Notes under the pieces: generated by a model
The model's database searches: none
What the model saw: only the letters and a program-made list of their open reading frames with translations
Told to the model about the DNA's origin: nothing
Assembly (NCBI RefSeq): GCF_043641665.1
Contig: NC_092193.1
Coordinates: forward strand, 14,269,501-14,333,500
Length of the DNA: 64,000 nt
Direction: 5' to 3'
Origin: Enoplosus armatus
Lineage: Eukaryota > Chordata > Actinopteri > Centrarchiformes > Enoplosidae
Part shown: positions 1 to 25,898 of the stretch, piece by piece
Position numbering within the stretch: the stretch's first letter is position 1
How the letters are laid out: every line of letters begins with the position of its first letter
Program-made: the position numbers and the translations under genes

Positions 1-677
1 CTAAGTGCACACCAGTTGAATAGTTATCAAATTTATATGGTAGAGAACAGCCGCTTTGCACTCACACACGCAAACCAACAGTGCTGAGATACAATATCCA
101 ATTCACCTGCTGCACAATGGGCATCTAAAGAAAAAAACAGGGGAATTAACCAGTTGGGTAGGATTTCATATGATCAATTCAAATATAATGCAACAGAACA
201 TCAAAGGAGGCCTGGTTGCACAGCCTGGGATCAAATTATATTTTAATTGAATATCGAAAACACAAAGTAGATTTATGCAACATGTGTTACATCATTTGTG
301 TTTGTCTGTTTGAGTGTGTATCTATATTAATGCTCCAATTGCCATTTATCCCAAATTTAGTTTTGTGCAACAAGTCCTGATAAACGCTCGTCAAAAACAA
401 AGGGCATGCCTTAATATTACATTGACTAGAAGATTTACTCAGCATCATATACAGTACTTACCCTGATAAAAATCAGCAGCAGTGCAGTGAGCAAGTAACC
501 TAGCTACTCAGGTTTAGAGGACAAAAACTGGGAACAATTAAGCCAAATGAAGGCAAAGGTGAAAAATCAGCTATGAGCATCACAAGGGGAGGAAACGGAC
601 AGCTTTTAACGTGTGTTGTGTCACTGTGTATTTAATGGAGAGAAAGAAACATCAAATTATTACCCGAGGTGACATAC
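1..677 (-). other. prpf38b: prpf38b intron, cut by window edge
   Basis: The intron follows the donor at 676-677. I searched for the next expected exon (the segment after FLDDEE) and did not find it. No other gene is seen here. Confidence 0.6.
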
Positions 678-2388
678 CTCCTCATCATCCAGGAAGCCAT
701 CGTACCATTCTATCAAATCTGCTGGGGGTTGAGTGTATCTGAGGCAGAACAAAACACAGAGCACAATATGAGCGTTTGTGTCAGAGAATTATGCAATGTT
801 GCACAGATTTCACATGTTCTTACGGACCTGTTCCAATTATATTTGGGTTAATATGGGCAATGATTAAAGTAAAGCTTTTCCTGATCTGAGTGCAGCATCA
901 GAGATGCAACTAAAACATTACAATTACTCTTATACATATTGGAAACATTTTCCTAGCATATTAGTAATTACAATATCTATTATCATCTATTAACTCACTT
1001 AATTAATACTTCTGTCATTTACACAGGTCTTAACCAAAATGTGAAAAGCATCTAGTAATACACAGAATCTCTGCAAGTCTAAAAAAACATTTATATAGCT
1101 GAATTCATTAGAAGACAATACCTTATGTACATGAAGCCAAGTGCTCTGATGTATGGAGAGTCTGTGTGAGTGATCAGACCCATCAGCTGTTTGCGAGTCA
1201 GCTTGAGTGTAAACAGTTTGTAAAGGAGACAGAAAGCAGTAGACACAATACCACCGGTCCCAACTCCACGCACCTAACAAAGATGAAGACATATTTGTAA
1301 AAGCACATCATTGCACATTATTCACAGCTAACCTAACCGATTGACCCTTTGACAACAACACTCAAGCAGTGAAGTACAACAGTTCAAATACTAATGAATC
1401 ATCTCCAGTGATTTCAACAGTATGCTTTACAATATCATCCAGGTTGATGAGGGAAATAGAGGGAGGGGGGAGATGGGGAATATAAAAGGCACGTACTTCT
1501 CACTTACCCCTCCGCACATTCCAGTCTGGCCTGCAGTCTTTCTGCTTCCTTTTTCCCAGGGTTCAGCGTGAGTCACCTGTAACCGCACAGACAACAAGAT
1601 TAGATTAAGTTAGTTAACGCACACCTGTCTGCGAGACTTTATTTGAGCTACCATTAAACACACCACACATCAGAAAGATCCTGCCCGTCCCCCTGATGAC
1701 TTACATTGGGAGCTTCGTGAGAAATGCTTCAAAAGAATAAACAACACATTTTAGCTATTCATGGCAATGCTTAACTGTTGAAGTTTTGACTTCATGTTAG
1801 CCTTTTAAAATCCCAAAGGAATGGTGCTCCAACAAACTCATTCCGAGTAAACTAGACGTAAGTCAACGTTATACGATTCTGTTTATAACTGCAGCCAACT
1901 AGCGCCACCGTACTTGATTTAGCTTACTCGCTAACGCTAGGTAGCTTACTTACAAGTTATCAAGAACACTGCGTTCCACATATTTGAACACAATTATAAT
2001 AAATAACGGACACCTTTCGGAGTCCTAATGATAAGTTAGTAAAACTAGCGCTGTCCAATCCAAATTTCCCCTGTTATTTGACGACTGCGGCACACTCACA
2101 GTAACGCTAGCTTTACTCAACAGTGCTTATCTAACGTTGACTAGCATGCGGTTTAGCATTTGCTAATGTTAACGTTACCTTGAAGTAGATTTCGTCCACA
2201 ACTTCGTGGTAGGTCTTTAGTTCATAAAGCTGAACTTTGAAATATGGCGACGAAAGCACATTTGTAAGAATCATTGGGTTGAGGTTCATAGTCTTTTCGT
2301 TGCCCCATAGGGGTAATACATTTCCATGTTTTCCTGGAGCAGGCTTGCTAACGGCCTGTGTTGGTAGCTGGTTTCCGACATTAGCCAT
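678..2388 (-). CDS. prpf38b: Pre-mRNA-splicing factor 38B, 5' part (partial gene)
   Basis: Coding exons on the minus strand: 2388-2179, 1576-1508, 1273-1122 and 738-678; all junctions are GT-AG and the phases agree. They encode the first 164 residues. After a short variable N-terminus (about 23 residues) comes the PRP38 domain, nearly identical to the human protein as I remember it: NVLPLWGNEKTMNLNPMIL, then EPWEKGSRKTAGQTGMCGG, RGVGTGGIVSTAFCLLYKL and YTQPPADLIEWYDGFLDDEE. PRP38-family proteins act in spliceosome activation in the nucleus. The ATG at 2388 opens the conserved frame. The donor after position 678 is good, but no further exon is seen down to position 1, so the rest of the PRP38 domain and the expected Arg/Ser-rich tail lie off the left edge. 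PRPF38A is excluded by the sequence and by the fam102b neighbour. Confidence 0.95.
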
Positions 2389-3220
2389 GTTAGCTGAATA
2401 GCTGCTAAGCTTAGTTTACAGTTAGTGTATTTCCGATTACAGATCCATCAATATTATATCGTGAAATGTCGATCGTTATCAATTTCGTCCTTTCAAATGT
2501 TGCCGATTTATCGTGAAATAGATAATAACAACTTCCCGCCGTCGTTGTAGCTAAAGTGCTGTTGCGAGGTGGAACCGGAACAGTATCGTTAGTGGTGCAG
2601 TGTGAACAGACTGCTGCTGTAACCGTAGTTACGTCTACACGGTGGATGTTTCATTGTGAAAATAAAAGCATGTACTCAAACACAAAATGTTTATGCAATT
2701 GTATTTGATGACTGCGCAAACACATATATGTAAAACTACTGAATGTTTAATTATTACATATCTATATCATGGTGCATTTAAAATGATGTTAGTTTTTTTC
2801 TGCTTTTCATATCAATGTACCCAGTAGACGTTTACTCTGAATTGTTTGTTTTTCCTAAACCGGAAATGGTAATGTCAAACTTGTAAACGTGATTTCAATG
2901 TGCTCCTTTCAGGAGTTTAAATTTCACTCTCCGATTTCCAATTGCCATTTCACAATATCCATGTCATTTCAATAACCAACTTCCTCTTTAATTTTCTTTT
3001 ATCAATTAATTACGGCCTGATTATCCAGAGTAGTAAAATATAAAATAGTTTATTTGCCCTGTTCTCTTTTAATTTTCTACTTTCCCTTTAGGGATTCTGG
3101 TAAATCTGGCTAAAATGTTCCTCCACATCCTTTTTGCAAAATGAGTAGTGAAATGCAGCACAGAAATGGCTGGGAGTTAAACACTATGCACATTTTTTTG
3201 TTTTGTTTTTAGATGTACTT
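2389..3220. other. prpf38b promoter / intergenic spacer
   Basis: AT-rich non-coding sequence between the prpf38b start and the 3' end of fam102b. The first 250 bp upstream of 2388 probably hold the prpf38b 5' UTR and promoter. No TATA box stands out and I see no exon. Confidence 0.45.
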
Positions 3221-3226
3221 TTTATT
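3221..3226 (-). promoter_or_regulatory. fam102b: Candidate fam102b poly(A) signal
   Basis: AATAAA on the minus strand, about 860 bp after the fam102b stop codon. The 3' UTR would span about 4084 to 3200. Choice of signal is by position only. Confidence 0.45.
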
Positions 3227-3429
3227 TGGCCTTGAATACACCATCAGCATTCTTCCATCTTAAAAACAACTTAGAGATATCTTAAAAACATCATGGGCTT
3301 TACACAGTTGACTTTCAATACAAACATAGTTTACATACTACTGGTGTGACTTCTTAAGTGGCAGCAAATATACATTTTAAGTTTGGCACATTTACAAAAT
3401 CTGTGGTAAAAATAAATTCATTACTTTTC

Positions 3430-3469
3430 AGACAGACAGACAGACAGACACACACACACACACACACAA
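3430..3469. repeat. (GACA)n/(CA)n microsatellite
   Basis: GACA units run into CA units inside the presumed fam102b 3' UTR. Confidence 0.9.
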
Positions 3470-4084
3470 AACAGATATCATACCGAAGGAATAAAACATA
3501 AAAACTGAATGATATCTTAAATGCAGTCATCCTCCCTCACAACCAGGTGAACAGAGGTGTTTATGTGGAACGGCCTTGACCTACTGACACACAATGGTGC
3601 TGTGACCACTGCAAATTCCACAGTGTCAGTTTTGTATTACTTTAAATATATTAAATATATGGGACTTCAAAGAATGGACACAGCCCCCCTAACTAAATCA
3701 ACCATACCAAATAAAAACATGTTTGATATTTTAACATACTTTTTTTTTAATAACAGCTCAAATATCACCAAGATGGGTGAACTATATGAGTGGAATTACA
3801 GTACTAACCCCTAGCCTTATAGTTTTCATTCAGTACACCAGTTACCTCAGTCACCAAAATGTCCCAATAAAGTGGCCTTCACCTCCACTTCTTGAACACT
3901 AGGAGGCGCTCCTGGTCCATCTGACACTATAGGTCAGATGCAGAGGGATTGCGTAAGAGAAATTAAATCTCCTGGAGTGAGGCTGGAGCAAGTTCTGATG
4001 GCACCTCCATGGCTCAGTCTTGTGTCCCCCCGCATCAGTGTAATACGGCACCCTTAATGAGACAGACACATGCTTCCCAAAAGC

Positions 4085-16737
<12,653 letters not shown>

Positions 16738-18200
16738 AGCTACAAACGAATGAAAGCAGAACATTTAGTGTATTTGTCAGACTTGAAAAATGCCTGAAAT
16801 AAGTCCAAGTAAACAGACGGTCGTCAAACATACAGAGCATGACTTCCACCAGCTGGCACAGGAGTTCAGTGGATGGAAAACTGTGTGTATCCCGCTAAGG
16901 GTCGTCCGTCAGTAGCTAAAGCATTTATCATTTGTGGTGAGCATGCTTTAACTTTGATCCTACTGTTACACACTCTGTCAAAAACTACATTTGACACAAC
17001 AATAGTACTGTACATAAATGCATATATAAAAATTTGAATGCAGAATAGGTTGTTTAATTTATCCTACTAACTGTGATCAAACCAAAATGGTAGCTCAATA
17101 GGACATACAGTTGTGCTTTTCATGACAAAAGAAATATTTTCTCTACAGAAAGATGGAGCGTATCCAAAGGGGACACACAGCAGAGTGAATGGTCTTATTT
17201 CAACCCAGAATGAGGAAAAATGACACTATGCTAGTTTAAATGTTGAAGTCCACAACCTTTAGAGGCCACTTAACACTTTTCTAAGTTGTAAACACGCCTT
17301 AGAGTGACAGCAGCTCCAGACAGCAGCTGTCAACTAAAAATAACTGGCCCTGAAAAATCAATAACTTGTTAACACTGGAGTACTGTGTGCATGAAGACAC
17401 ATTGCAATGTGAAAGTCACTAATTCCCCATTCTGTGTGTTATTTGATAATCATTTACATGTGCCTTACAGCCACTCAATGTGAACTTTCAGACATCAGCA
17501 GATGTATTTTTTTTTTTTTACTATATATATATATTAATATTTATATATATATATATAATATATATATTTATATATATATTATATTTATATATATATTTAA
17601 GTACTGTATATATTTGTTTTCAGTTATGGTTATTTATGGGTTTTAATGACGGTTACTACATGGTAACATTTGTAAGAAAACAGCAATAACTGGTCAATGG
17701 AGTGAATTGCTTGCAAGTAGCATGTTTTTTTTTGTCTTGAGTCACGTCTCATTTCAACACACTAAAAGACCTCCACCCCCAAACACCCACAACCAAAACA
17801 GGATCCTTTTACATTTAGCATTTTGTTGCTTGTTCTTCCACAGTAGTGGGGTATCTACCATGACAAGATGACAATCTGCCTTTTGTCTTTATTATATTAC
17901 ATTAATGTGGATTTTAAGAGACTAAAGCTAGTCTTGATTTAATAGTGGTTAACCTGAGCATGTGGGAACCTGATATGGAAGTTTAACATGTTCTTTGCTG
18001 GGAGGCTTACTGGAGAACAATGGTTTGGTGGTGGTGTCAAGTTCAGCTCTTCGGAGAGGGTATCACTGGTTTGAAGATCACTGAGATGTCTTAACAGCTC
18101 CACCTAGCGGTTAATAAAGACTGAACATGGAACATATTTCCATGCGAAACTGGAACTTGATGTGTTGGTGTGTGTCAATAAAATACAAGAAAATCAGATC
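16738..18200 (+). other. slc25a24: slc25a24 3' UTR
   Basis: A non-coding tail with two AATAAA signals, at 18113-18118 and 18178-18183, suggesting a 3' UTR of about 1.4 kb. It contains an AT-rich simple repeat. Confidence 0.55.
17505..17602. repeat. T run followed by (AT)n microsatellite
   Basis: A T run of about 13 followed by imperfect TA repeats in the slc25a24 3' UTR. Confidence 0.9.
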
Positions 18201-20144
18201 ATTGTATTTTAGACAAAATCATGTCAGTTTGGGGTTATTAGATTTACTAATTTAATTCCACAATCTAGGTCAACAAAATGGATCCTAGCCGGCCCACTAA
18301 AACGGAGCTAGATGGAGTTAAAAAGGGCAGCAACAGATGATAGAGATACTGGTGTGACAAGGCAGACAAAATGCAGCCTCAGTAGAAGAACTAACACTGA
18401 GAAATGTATTCCACAAGCTTCATCGTGTCAGTCTCAAATTCTCACAATTATTTGAATTTGCTTTCGAAAACGAAATTTGTGAAAAGTCTCTCAAGATAGT
18501 ATAATACGGTCTCTCCCCAACAGGAAGACAAACATGTTTTTTTGGTTTTTTTTTTTTTAAATCTTTGTCAATCAAATGAATAAATATAGCTGGTCAAATA
18601 ATTCTGGAAATTGCTCTTTCTCAGTTAATCTGTAAGCACAATATAAAAATTTATATCAGAACCCTCCCTATCGCAAAGGGAGTTACCTGGGGCAGCTGAT
18701 AAGGCTGGTAAACAGTGTGCCTCGATTAGAGAGCGCAATGAGGATGGTAAGGCCAGCCTATGGATGTCTAACAATCAGTCCTCAGGGCCTTAAAACATTA
18801 CCTGCAAAAATTAATCCAGCATAGACTAATAATTAATTAATAATTAACAGTTTGAATTTTTGATTATGGACACCAATATTATGAATATTCATATTAAAAA
18901 GTCTAATGGACCAAGAGACCATAAACATATCGCTGCACACAGGGCACCACAAGATAACATCAAGAACACAAGAGTGCTTTACTGCTTGAAATTGTCCCGC
19001 TAAGTTTGTCCTCGCCGCACACCGTATTTGGGGCACCACCGCGTCTGCAGTTGTTGGAGAAGGTGAGCCCTCCGCTGAAACCAAACTACACAATAACATC
19101 AGCTGGTGTCGGTGGGTTTGTTCGCGCTGTCGTCATGTTACTACATGGTCAAGTTTTCGTTGTCATACTCGACACCGACGTCGTAAGTTAAATAAGACAA
19201 ACAGCTTGCTGGTTGTTAGAAAGTGACAGCTAGCAGCTAGCTAACTGTAAGCAGCAGCTAAAAATATTCTCCTGCCGAAGTGAACTGAGCTGGGCACAGC
19301 TGAACTGCCCGCGGAGAGACTTTGGTAGGTTACAGCTGGCGACCTATTTGTACTTAATGCTTTTAATTAATGGCATAATAATTTATATTATTTAGCTAGA
19401 TTGGAGTTAGTTACAACTCACTTCGGTAAGTGGCTAGTGGGCGTTAACGGACAGTGCTGTTATGTCTGACAGGCTGATTGTATTAACGCTAAGCGGCTGT
19501 AGTAGTCTGATCACAGTACTGCCACAGCTACTTGCTTGTATGTGAGGCTGTCTAACCTGCCGATAAGCCTTTTAGCCTTCCTGGGAAGCCGTTTAGCCGT
19601 ATGGGAGAACCAGACTGCGGCTCATTATATGCGCATTTAATGTATCTTGATAATGTTACCCATTGCAAGTGTTAAAATGTTTTTTCTATTGAATTGAGCA
19701 GATGTCACACTTATTGTTTGCTGTCACAATAGGCTGTGGCTAGCCTGACATGTTTTATCATTGCATTGTCATAATGATATATATGAGAGACAAACTGGGG
19801 CTTGGCTGTGGCTATTATTCATGATAAATGATGTCTTACACATATTGATAATAATCTTACTTCTGTTGCCAATAGTATGTCGAGGTTTTGCACTAATGTC
19901 ACTGGTCTTACATGAAAGCAAGCAAATACATAACATTGTGGTTATGTATTTATCACCTGTACAGACATTATAAGGGGACATGAAATGAACACCAGCTATT
20001 ATGTTGTTCAGTGCTGATTTTGGCTCACAGTCTGTTTCATTTTTAATCTGTTTCTAGTTTCTGAATGGCTAGATTACATTAAAATTCCTTTAGCTTATGG
20101 TTTGTGCCCAAGTATGTAAGAAAGTTGTAATTTCTTTCCACTAG
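18201..20144. promoter_or_regulatory. prkab2: Intergenic region with prkab2 promoter and non-coding first exon
   Basis: From 18201 to about 18980 I see no feature. At 18990-19330 composition becomes GC-richer, and a good donor (GTAGGT) at 19325 could end a non-coding first exon at 19324. This would join to an acceptor (pyrimidine tract, AG at 20143-20144) 20 bp before the prkab2 ATG. The 5' exon is inferred; the transcription start cannot be read from sequence. Confidence 0.4.
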
Positions 20145-20164
20145 CGCTATAAATAGGAGGCATT

Positions 20165-22719
20165 ATGGGCAACACAAGTGACAGGGTGGCTGGAGATCGC
20201 CATGGAGCCAAGGCCCACCGCTCAGACAGCAGCGGCAGTCACAAAGACCAAGAGCCCAGCTGTAAGATGGTGGACAGCACAGATGACCCCAACATCTTCA
20301 ACACCCATGGGCCAGAGTCCAAGGTACTGTTGGAAAATACAGATTCTTGTTTGATCTACTGGAATACCTTTCAGCTTTCTATGCCATTGATTAGATATGA
20401 TAAAAAAAAAACAAACAGCTTATTGTTGTGTTATCAATTAATTGGTTTTAGGCGTTAGGAGAGAAAGAATTCACCACAGATCTTGGTGATCTGGTGAAAA
20501 CTGGTCCTCAGGCTCGACCCACAGTCATCCGCTGGGCCGGAGGGGGAAAGGAAGTCTACATAGCCGGTTCCTTTAATAACTGGAACACGAAGATACCACT
20601 AAATAAGAGGTAAACGGGTTTTATTTTGTTGTCAGCATGCTAGAAATGTCTCATAGGCAGCCTGTACAAATGATCTCAGTTTGTACATATTAGCTCATAT
20701 TAATCAACAGTGTGTGACAACAGAGTTTTAGAAAGTCCTGTATTGTACTAATGCTCTTTCTTTTCCTTTATCCAAAGCCATAATGACTTTGTAGCGATCC
20801 TGGACCTGCCAGAGGGAGAGCACCAGTACAAGTTTTTTGTGGATGGACAGTGGGTCCACGATCCCTCAGAGGTACATCAGGGTCATTTTTGTTTTAGCGT
20901 CATGTTCATGTTACAAATATACTTGCCCATTAAGTTTTTTTTTTTTACCACTTAGATTGAAATGTAGAAAAAATCCCTTTGTATTTCATTTGATCTTTTG
21001 CACATCGATTCTAAAAGTTTTTCCTTATGATGCTATAAACATGAAAGGAAAGGAACCTCTAAGGAAATTATAGGTTCCTTAATTAAAAACATTAAGAAAT
21101 TGACATTAAAATCTCATCCATTCTAAACCCTAAGGTGCTGACTGACTATTGTCAGTGTTGCTATTGTAAGTCTTCAGCCCTTCCCGATAATTGTGTAAAT
21201 GCAACCGCACTTGCTGCACTGTCATCAAAGCCTTTTCTAAAACCCAGTGAAATATGTGCAGAGTGTTGTAAATAATAATTATTATTATAAAAATGTGTGA
21301 TCATTAACTCTTGGTGCGTTTCTCTTTTGCAGCCGGTTGTAACCAGCCAGCTCGGCACCATCAACAACCTGATCCAGGTGAAGAAGTCAGACTTTGAGGT
21401 GTTTGACGCCCTGCAGGTTGACTCTCTGGAGTGCTCAGACACATCAGGTCTGTTTATACTGTTTTTTATTTAGCCAACCAAATAAACAGTTAACAACAAT
21501 AGTTATTTGAGAAGTGCCTTTTCTTTTTCTTTAGTTAGCTAGCCGTACTGTGATTTGCATGACAGAGCAGTGACAGACACAGCAGTTTGTTACGATTCAA
21601 TACAGGTCTTATATGGAAAGTGTGGATTTGTATGGAAAATTAATCTGAAAAGTCTTAGAGACTGAGCAGAAATCAGATACACATTTTTACTTGATCATTC
21701 TTGTGTTTGTTTGTCATTTTTTATGGATGATTTTAGTTAGAGATTGACCAGTAGTTATCAAGTCATATACTGTAAACATCGATACAAACTAAACAACATG
21801 GAGCATTTTAGCAAACCTTGAAACCCTGTCAGTAGTGTAATTGTGATTGTTGTGTGTTTGCAGATCTGTCCAGCTCCCCTCCAGGTCCATATGGGCAGGA
21901 GCAGTACGTCTTCAGACCTGAGGAGCATTTCAAAGCCCCACCTATTCTCCCTCCTCACCTCCTTCAAGTCATTCTCAACAAGGACACCAATATATCTGTC
22001 AGTGTCTACACCTTCCCTGTCTTCACTTCCGATTTAATGCTATATTTTCCTCAGATTTGATTTGTCTTTGTTGTTGTTCACCATTTTCGCTGTGGTTTGT
22101 AAATGTTCCTCTTACTCTCTGTTGGCAGTGTGACCCTGCGCTTCTGCCTGAACCCAACCACGTCATGCTAAACCACCTTTACGCTCTCTCGATAAAGGTA
22201 GGTTCACTGGAAACAGCTGAAATCTTCGACTTTGCACACTATTCCACATGTTGCTGGCACCACATGAAATATCTTACTCATAGAGGATTGTACAATATAG
22301 GTGGTTCCCTCCTCAACTCTGTTAACTTTGAGGCAGTTAATCAGATGGCCAGGCTAACACAACTAACTGTTAACTCCCAAACTCTATTATCTAGACTCCT
22401 TTTATCTTAGATTTCCTTTCTCAACATGAATTAAATGTGTTTGCTATAAGAAATGATACTTTGCACTAACAAAAGTGTCTTAAAGGTGAAAGTGTGTTTC
22501 TGTGAGAAACAATCTAGGGAAACACATTTTTCCATGACTATTTAAAATCATATTCTCATCAAGCAACTCTGTTTATTTGCTCTGTGGTTTTGGATCCAGC
22601 TAATGGCAGCTTGCCTGTGTATTGTGTTTCTGTCTGCGTAGGATGGAGTGATGGTGCTGAGTGCGACTCACAGATACAAGAAGAAATACGTCACGTCTCT
22701 GCTTTACAAGCCCATCTAA
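20165..22719 (+). CDS. prkab2: AMP-activated protein kinase regulatory subunit beta-2
   Basis: Seven coding exons: 20165-20323, 20452-20609, 20778-20871, 21333-21447, 21864-21997, 22129-22197, 22642-22719 (TAA), giving 268 aa (human beta-2 is 272). The beta subunit scaffolds the AMPK heterotrimer and binds glycogen. Seen in order: N-terminal MGN, the N-myristoylation context; the CBM48 carbohydrate-binding module (about residues 74-155) with GSFNNW, KSHNDFVAILDLPEGEHQYK and FVDGQWVHDPSEPVV; then the alpha/gamma-binding C-terminal domain with PPILPPHLLQVILNKDT, CDPALLPEPNHVMLNHLYAL and KKYVTSLLYKPI. The segment TKIPL.KSHNDF fits beta-2 rather than beta-1. The serine of KSHNDF (equivalent of Ser108) is present; the residue just after the CBM tryptophan is Asn98 where human has Ser. 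The ATG at 20165 follows an acceptor by 20 bp. Lies in tandem with slc25a24 and tail to tail with pde4dip. Confidence 0.96.
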
Positions 22720-24455
22720 ACCCCCACAGTGCTTTTAGAGAGCAGCATGTTTGCATTCTGCTGTTTTGTTTGTGTCATCACGTTTAGCCAAATCTTGCAC
22801 TGAAACAAGTTTACAGGCGAGCTAAAGGCCGATGGCTGTGAATGTGGCTTGGTTTTTAAAAGGCTTCACTTCTGACTACACAGGGCTCTGAACAAAAGTG
22901 AGTGAAGTGTGTGTGCGTGTAGAGGTTGTCAGAGAGGGATGAGAACCATACTGTGGCTTTTACTTGTGACATGTGCAGACAGATGAGAGACTGACTAAAT
23001 CACTGTGTGTATCTGAGTGTTTGCTGCACCTTGTGAATATGTGCATGTCTGTGTAAAAGGAATGAAGGAGGGCAGTGATCTGTGAAGCATCCGTTTCTTT
23101 CATGGTGATTTTAGGGATGTTTTTAAGGAGTTTCTTGAGTGTTATTGATGTGGATCAACGGTTTGTTGTGTTGTCATATACTCCTTGAACTGGTTGAATT
23201 AAGTTTTGAACTAACATTACAACAGCAAAGCCAAGTGCACGCAGAATAAGTGAATCTGACCCAAAGTCAAGGTCTAGGTGCTGAAGAGAGCAGCCGACTT
23301 GGCTTTGCTTGAACATGAAGTGCAATAACCTGCTGAAAAGACAACTGAATTTTAACTCAAGATGGACAAAGATTAGGCAGCAGTGAACATCTTATTTTGT
23401 CAGTACATATTATGTAGACTTTCTCACAGTTTAGCCATCATCACAACATGTACTTAACTACCAACAAGATACCAGTTGTGTTCATGTAATGGTCACTATA
23501 GATGGAGTACTTGTCTGCTTCAACAGGAAAAAGCCCACTTTCCAGATGAAGAATGGTGGCAAAAGGTCAATGTTTAGTTCTGTTGTTGCCTTTATCTTGA
23601 CATAATTTTGCAAGCACTTTACCATCCTGTGAGCAGGAGTGTTGATATAAGCTTTTAACTATGCAGCAGACAACTCTTGTACTGTAGCTTCTCCGGACTA
23701 TAATACCCAATTAGTGCTTTTGTTTTGTTTTGAGATATGATGAATTTGCAGTGCTTTATATGTGTGTGCATCTGTATTGAGATCTATCAAATAGAAATGT
23801 ACTGTATGTATCTGTTACATGTATAGTCATACACAGAGGCGTGTACACCTAAACAGTTTCAACTTGCTGTTTTGCATGTATTAAATGTCTGCTGTTTAGT
23901 GTGGTACACATTGAGAAGCACTGCGGCCGCACACACCTCGAGATGTGATCAGAGGCACATTTTACAGGGCTATTAGATAGTTGCCATGGATTTAAAAGTT
24001 GTACATTTGCTCACGTGTGTTTTTCACAGTATAACCATTTGAGCTAACCTGTATTTTGAGGTAAGGTGGCTTTGAAAGTTATTTTTTGTCAGTTGTAAGT
24101 CGTGCTGTTTAAATGTGTGCACTTACAGTGTACAGTGTATAAACCCTCGGTCGATGCACTCTACAGGCTTTTAAAAAGGGGCTTTCATAAATCCTGTTGG
24201 TGTTCAACTAGATGCTCTGAAAATATTTCGTGAATGTCGAGCCTAGCCATGAAGTTTTGTCCAAAGAGTTTTTAAGACTTACAGATTTGATAAGGGAGTA
24301 TGGACAAGCACCGTGGACGTGTTTTGAGGCTTTAACCAAAACTTGAATTTTACAACCGTTTCATGAATGTTTTAAAATGCTTTGGAGAACCAGTGTGATG
24401 ATTCACTGTACAAGGTTTTACTTGTTTGCAAATAAAGAGAGGACATGCTGGTCCT
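22720..24455 (+). other. prkab2: prkab2 3' UTR with poly(A) signal
   Basis: A non-coding tail of about 1.7 kb ending near AATAAA at 24431-24436, which is followed by a T/GT-rich stretch typical of a cleavage region. Confidence 0.65.
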
Positions 24456-24753
24456 AATTCCTGTCTCTTGTCTTTTTTTTTCTTACTGGTGTAAGTAGCC
24501 ACTATTCTGTATTCTGAGTTAAAGACCCTTTTGTTCGTTCTTTAACAAGATTCAAGTTTATTTGTTTTGTTTAGTTCGGTCTATTAAACCCATACACTTT
24601 AGATGTTTTTGTCTTGAGGCTTGAATATTTTGTCAGAGCTATATCCTGGTACTAATAGCTGGGCGCTTTAATAGCTACTATATATAACTTTCTTATGTAA
24701 GTAGCTGATAACTCTATTCTGGGCTAAAGACACACTTACAGTCTTGCATAATT

Positions 24754-25861
24754 TTTATTTCTGTCACTCAAAAATTGGGTTTTCAAAGAGCAAGTCGGCC
24801 TTGCTGCCGTGATGTAGAAGTGTACCCCGGGGTGCGTCAGTGACATCATCACTGTGGCGAGCGATGCCACAATCTGGTGCTCTTTAATGAACCAAGGTAC
24901 AAACTGAAATCTACTAGAAGCTAACAGGGATCCAAATATAAAATGTAAAACAAAAGTCAACCACACAAGCTTTTTAAGTGTTTTATTCATTCTTTCCCTA
25001 AATCTTTCATTGATAATACTTTTTCCAACACAGCACACTGTTAACTGTCATCAGAAACAGGATCCATATGAGTCCTGTATCGGCTTTCTAGTTCATTATG
25101 CACAAACTCAGAAAAAAGGCTGCTTTCCAATCACATAAAAGCCAATCAAAAAGCACTATATACATACGCAACTCAACCAACAATACATTGTTTCAAACTG
25201 CCGTTTGATTCCCTTCTTAATAACAAATAGCAAAAAGGCTTTGTTTACGCTCTAACAAGGTGCTTTGTGGATCCATCGTTTCACAATCTTTCCAGGTCAT
25301 TGGCTGATTTTTTACAGTAGACAATTCTTCAAAATGTTTCCGTTTAACTTCTTAAGTTTCACAAGGAAATATCAAACTTTTTACCTCTATTGAAATACTT
25401 GGCAACTTTTTTCATTTTCTGAAGATACGAGCGCAAACAAAACCTAATTTGGCAGATGTCAGTTAGACAAGCGCTAGTTCAAGGCCATTTCTACCACTGA
25501 GAGCAGACTGAAGAAGCTCTCAAGCTAAATTTAAAGGCAAGCGAAGCGAACAGTAATCAGAGCTTTGTTATAGGTGGACGATATTGTGATCAGTGACTTA
25601 GATATCATGAAGGCATAGTTTGTGATTTCTTATCAGACACAGCCTATGTGACTAATTGATTGTGACACAATCCTCTAACATACACTGCATATAAATCATA
25701 CATTGCAGGAAGTGAATGCAGCAAACATACTCGTAACACAATGATGTTTAACATCAAAATAAAAGATATAAAGCTATTGCACAGCTACCCAGAAAATCAA
25801 CTTTGCAAAAAGCAAATGTTGGATGTTTTTTAACACACACACACTGACACACACATGCGCA

Positions 25862-25898
<37 letters not shown>

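Noticed and set aside
20147..20156. TATAAATA just upstream of the prkab2 ATG
   Set aside because: It lies between a convincing acceptor (20143-20144) and the ATG, too close to the start codon to act as a TATA box for this transcript.
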